From Psychrobacillus sp. FSL H8-0483 (GTDB lineage Bacteria > Bacillota > Bacilli > Bacillales_A > Planococcaceae), in contig NZ_CP152052.1 of the NCBI RefSeq assembly GCF_038637725.1, forward strand, positions 851,501-915,500: DNA of 64,000 bases, read 5' to 3'. The notes under the pieces are model-generated. The model was not told where the DNA came from, did no database searches, and was given only the letters and a program-made list of their open reading frames with translations. Below, in pieces: positions 61,327 through 64,000 of this stretch (position 1 is its first letter; every line of letters begins with the position of its first letter). A program made the translations under genes and the position numbers.

Positions 61327-62580
61327 GTGTATAAGAAATTAGTCGTTGTTTTTCTGTTAGTGATAGCTAGTTCAATATTATTAATGGACGAAACTGTTTC
61401 AGCAGAGGAGACACAAAGTCAGGAACGCATTCAATTATTAAAAAGAGAAGTTGCTTATGGAAAACTCTCAGAAGGCGAGTTTTATCCTTTAGCGGGATTA
61501 TTGAAAGGTATGGAGTATAACTTAGTAGGAGAGACAGAAGAGTATTTTGTATTACCGTTCGGAAATGGAGAGATGTATGTACAGAAAGACAATGCAATAA
61601 AAGTAGGAAAAGCAAATTATTCGGTAGAGTCTTATATTACTAATATTGTCACGAAATCTGAAGTATCTGTTTATAATCAGTCAAAACCAGGTGGAAAAGT
61701 AATCGGTAAAATAAAAAAAGGTATTCGTGTCCCAATTAAAGAAGCAGAAGCTGGCTTTTATCAAGTACAATTTGGTGGGCAAATAGGGTACATTTATAGA
61801 AAGAGTACAGAAGAAGATACTGGAATTCCTATATTAATGTATCATCATTTGGCCAATGAAAAATTGGGTACAATATATGAAGGTAATTTATCTGTTTTGG
61901 AAACAAATAAATTTAGAGAACAAATGAGATATTTGAAACAAAATGGTTGGAGAACAGTAGATTTACATGTATTTGAAGAGTGGATAAAAGGAAAAGCAAC
62001 ACTCCCGGATAAAGTGTTTTTAATTACATTCGATGATGGTTATTTATCAAATGTGGAATATGCATATCTTTATTTAAAGCGATTAGATTTTAAAGCAATC
62101 AGCTTTCTGATTAGTAGTAAAGTGCCCGAGCAAAGTGAAGCGTTTGATTTATGGAAATATCAATATATCGGTGCTAATGACATAATGAGAACGGACGATG
62201 TTTTTAATTATCAATTGCATACTCATGATTTTCATCGATTTAATAGTAAAACGAATAAAAGTTACTTAGAATCTGAATCTACTTTTGCGATAAGTAATGA
62301 TCTAAATACAGGCTCCACTTTATTAACTTCCTTGCAAAACGCAGAGAATGAAATACTTTCTCTTGCATATCCGTATGGAAAAACATCCGATAAGGCATTA
62401 GCTGCTATGGAGGAAAATAACATTCGTTTAGGATTTACGATACGAGAAGGAACTGTAAAAATGTTTGACGACCCTCTTCGCATCAATCGTATTCGAATAC
62501 ATTCTCAACATACATTAGAGGATTTCGCAAAAAAATTAACGAACAGCTATAACGAATCTGAAATAGCTTCAACTAAATGA
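61327..62580 (+). CDS. Secreted polysaccharide deacetylase with SH3-like domain
   Basis: 417 residues, GTG start. Signal peptide (about 1-26). A bacterial SH3-like region (about 95-160, VYNQSKPGGKVIGKIKKGIRVPI) precedes the deacetylase domain (about 168-400): TFDDGY (metal-binding Asp pair), HTHDFH (His-x3-His) and a late LRINRIRIH. It removes acetyl groups from a surface glycan such as poly-N-acetylglucosamine or peptidoglycan. Promoter-like TATAAT lies near 61276. Monocistronic. Confidence 0.85.
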   Translation: MYKKLVVVFLLVIASSILLMDETVSAEETQSQERIQLLKREVAYGKLSEGEFYPLAGLLKGMEYNLVGETEEYFVLPFGNGEMYVQKDNAIKVGKANYSVESYITNIVTKSEVSVYNQSKPGGKVIGKIKKGIRVPIKEAEAGFYQVQFGGQIGYIYRKSTEEDTGIPILMYHHLANEKLGTIYEGNLSVLETNKFREQMRYLKQNGWRTVDLHVFEEWIKGKATLPDKVFLITFDDGYLSNVEYAYLYLKRLDFKAISFLISSKVPEQSEAFDLWKYQYIGANDIMRTDDVFNYQLHTHDFHRFNSKTNKSYLESESTFAISNDLNTGSTLLTSLQNAENEILSLAYPYGKTSDKALAAMEENNIRLGFTIREGTVKMFDDPLRINRIRIHSQHTLEDFAKKLTNSYNESEIASTK

Positions 62581-62731
62581 TAAGCCCAATCTGTTAATGA
62601 GATTAATGTAATCATTTTGTTACACAACTGTAAAGTCACGGCTGTTTTGTTCGTGTTAGTATAGGTATAGAGAAATTTTCAGAAATTAGTTATATGAATT
62701 TTTCAATACGTGTCTTTTGGAGGAACAAGTT

Positions 62732-63217
62732 TTGACTTCTTTGTTTAAAAAAATCATTACTATCTTTAGTTTAACTGTAGTTTTAGCAGCGGGAACATTT
62801 GCAGGAAATACAGAAGCAGCAAGCTCTGTAGCATCAACTCAAATCGTATCAAGTGCGAAAAGTCTAATAGGAATTGAATATCGTTATGGTGGAACAACAA
62901 AGGCAGGATTTGATTGCTCAGGTTTCCTCAATTACATTTACAGGATAAATGGTGTTTCATTGCCAAGAACAGCAGCAGGAATGTATAGCACAGGGGAAAC
63001 AGTAAAAAAAGCGGATTTAGCCGTGGGAGACTTAGTTTTCTTCAATACATCAGGTAAAGGCGTATCTCACGCTGGTATGTACATAGGTAGTGGAAAGTTC
63101 ATTCATGCTTCTACATCAAAAGGTGTTCGAGTTGATAAATTAAATGACCCTTATTATTGGGGGAACAAATACGTAGGTGCTAAGAAAGTGGCATCTGTAT
63201 ATGTAGCAAAAAAATAA
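62732..63217 (+). CDS. Secreted NlpC/P60 endopeptidase
   Basis: 161 residues from the TTG at 62732 with GGAGGAAC 8 bases upstream (an earlier TTG at 62717 overlaps it). A signal peptide (about 1-30) precedes a single NlpC/P60 domain. The triad is Cys62 (GFDCSG), His113 (SHAGMY) and His125 (FIHAS). It has no wall-binding module, unlike the SLH-NlpC protein at 5264. It cleaves peptidoglycan stem peptides. A perfect terminator follows. Confidence 0.88.
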   Translation: MTSLFKKIITIFSLTVVLAAGTFAGNTEAASSVASTQIVSSAKSLIGIEYRYGGTTKAGFDCSGFLNYIYRINGVSLPRTAAGMYSTGETVKKADLAVGDLVFFNTSGKGVSHAGMYIGSGKFIHASTSKGVRVDKLNDPYYWGNKYVGAKKVASVYVAKK

Positions 63218-63227
63218 TGATCCATAC

Positions 63228-63262
63228 AACCGTTTCAGTGGAAAAGCTGAAACGGTTTTTTT
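63228..63262 (+). terminator. Terminator of the NlpC/P60 gene
   Basis: Arms AACCGTTTCAG / CTGAAACGGTT with TTTTT. Confidence 0.85.
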
Positions 63263-63264
63263 GT

Positions 63265-63646
63265 TGTTTAGCACACGTGTTGATTAACCAAAAGTACCCA
63301 GTAAATTGCTTATTAAAATGGTGATAACAACCTAGGCACTCTACGTATAGGTGCTTTTGCAGTGCTTGGAACTGAACGAGTTCTACACCATTAACTGGAT
63401 TTCTTGATGCGACAAAGTTGCATCCCTCCAAATTTTACGATAATCGTGTGGTAGTCGTTCATTCGTCACACTCCATAACTACTTGTAAAAGAAGTGCCAA
63501 AGATTTTGGAAAGGAAAGAATAGCCACAATGTCGATCACTTTCTCCAAGTGTTTCTACCTCTTGGCTACAGTACTTTTCTGGCGTTCTTGAAAATGGACA
63601 TCAAGTGCAGTCCAGTGCATTGCAATGCAATTCTGTGCTGCACTTA
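63265..63646. other. Gene-free stretch with nested palindrome
   Basis: No intact frame; 63270-63580 has scattered open pieces in the minus strand that look like decayed coding DNA but match nothing I know. At 63603-63641 a hairpin combines AAGTGCAG / CTGCACTT arms with the perfect palindrome TGCATTGCAATGCA and could end the minus-strand regulator. Confidence 0.4.
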
Positions 63647-64000
63647 TCAGTTTTTCCGGATCGTCATCCATAATGCGATTTGTAGTATGATGGCGTCTTG
63701 AAAAATGGTTGGGTTATATCCAGTCAACTCGCGTATTTTATTTAGACGATATGTAAGTGTGTGTCGGTGAATTGCTAATGTATCTGCACATATTGCATGT
63801 TGTTGATTGACATTAAAATATGCTTGTAGTGTGCTAACGAGCTTGTCATCTAAATTGGATAGAACTCGATGTGTAAAATGTTTTGCTTCTGGAGATTCTC
63901 CCTTTTTGAACAATGAAAAAATTTCTGCCTCTTTGAAATGAATAATTGGCTTATGTCGGTCACCAAATTGTAGAGCAATTTTCGCGGTTTGGTAAGCGTG
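63647..64000 (-). CDS. PucR/CdaR-type regulator, 5' end beyond the window
   Basis: The minus-strand frame is open from 64000 to TAA at 63647, at least 117 residues, and continues out of the window. The last part has the C-terminal helix-turn-helix of the PucR/CdaR family: LVSTLQAYFNVNQQHAICADTLAIHRHTLTYRLNKIRELTGYNP. These regulators control purine or sugar-diacid catabolism and often have a GGDEF-like or GAF sensory part in front, which is not seen here. Confidence 0.75.
   Translation of the reverse strand, partial: HAYQTAKIALQFGDRHKPIIHFKEAEIFSLFKKGESPEAKHFTHRVLSNLDDKLVSTLQAYFNVNQQHAICADTLAIHRHTLTYRLNKIRELTGYNPTIFQDAIILQIALWMTIRKN

Noticed and set aside
1-64000. tRNA, rRNA or prophage genes
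   Set aside because: No cloverleaf, rRNA-like sequence, integrase or phage structural frame was recognised by reading; a tRNA scan was not possible.

Overview
The window is a low-GC Gram-positive chromosome segment, most likely from Bacillales and probably the Planococcaceae/Bacillaceae border (a Psychrobacillus-, Sporosarcina- or Lysinibacillus-like organism). The reasons are AT-rich genes with AGGAGG ribosome sites and many TTG/GTG starts, several secreted enzymes carrying SLH modules (S-layer style anchoring), a ComK homologue, the bacillithiol-linked YtxJ, and YuiD-, YpeP- and RocB-type proteins. The genus assignment is inference. I see no rRNA, tRNA, CRISPR array, prophage or intact insertion sequence. 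Most genes are one- or two-gene units separated by very clear intrinsic terminators.

Layout. 1-3.4 kb: a tight catabolic unit (end of an unknown gene, a DapA-like aldolase/lyase, a DNA-binding regulator, a Gfo/Idh/MocA oxidoreductase). 3.8-8.9 kb: secreted or surface proteins, including an SLH-NlpC/P60 wall hydrolase and a zinc-ribbon membrane protein that looks broken by two in-frame stops. 9.1-13.4 kb, minus strand: a GGDEF/EAL signalling protein, a ThDP enzyme and a carboxymuconolactone-decarboxylase-like protein in one probable operon, with a structured leader candidate upstream. 14.2-21 kb: cysteine-desulfidase-like enzyme, M14 carboxypeptidase, thioredoxin-reductase-like flavoprotein, an M20 peptidase remnant and small unknowns. 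21-27 kb: SLH-5'-nucleotidase, membrane protein, RNase H-like protein, SLH-lytic transglycosylase. 27.7-33 kb: membrane proteins, DoxX, VanW, ComK, YdjM-like. 33.4-37.4 kb: a surface-protein cluster (SLH protein, 793-residue repeat protein and a short partner). 37.6-50.7 kb: many small housekeeping or secreted enzymes. 51-59 kb: acyl-CoA and nitrogen catabolism (thiolase, 3-hydroxybutyryl-CoA dehydrogenase, IclR regulator, RocB, glutamate dehydrogenase). 59.4-64 kb: chemoreceptor, polysaccharide deacetylase, NlpC/P60 hydrolase and a truncated PucR/CdaR-type regulator.

How the genes work together. Cell-envelope work dominates: four proteins carry SLH modules, three of them fused to or serving different functions (NlpC/P60 peptidase, 5'-nucleotidase, lytic transglycosylase), accompanied by LytM-type, VanW, deacetylase and NlpC enzymes. 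The IclR gene and rocB diverge around two back-to-back palindromes that look like its operators.

The most unusual signal is between genes. Nine intergenic arrays, about 35 units in all, share a 21-bp period (occasionally 20) and a related core of the form TTTGGTYKCGNTT, although arrays differ in exact sequence. Several start exactly at the T-tract of an intrinsic terminator on the same strand. Other dispersed families are a terminator hairpin with a conserved apical part and covarying base pairs, a GTGCCAGGCAC-centred palindrome confined to 38-58 kb, and a 289-bp MITE-like insertion that duplicated a terminator.
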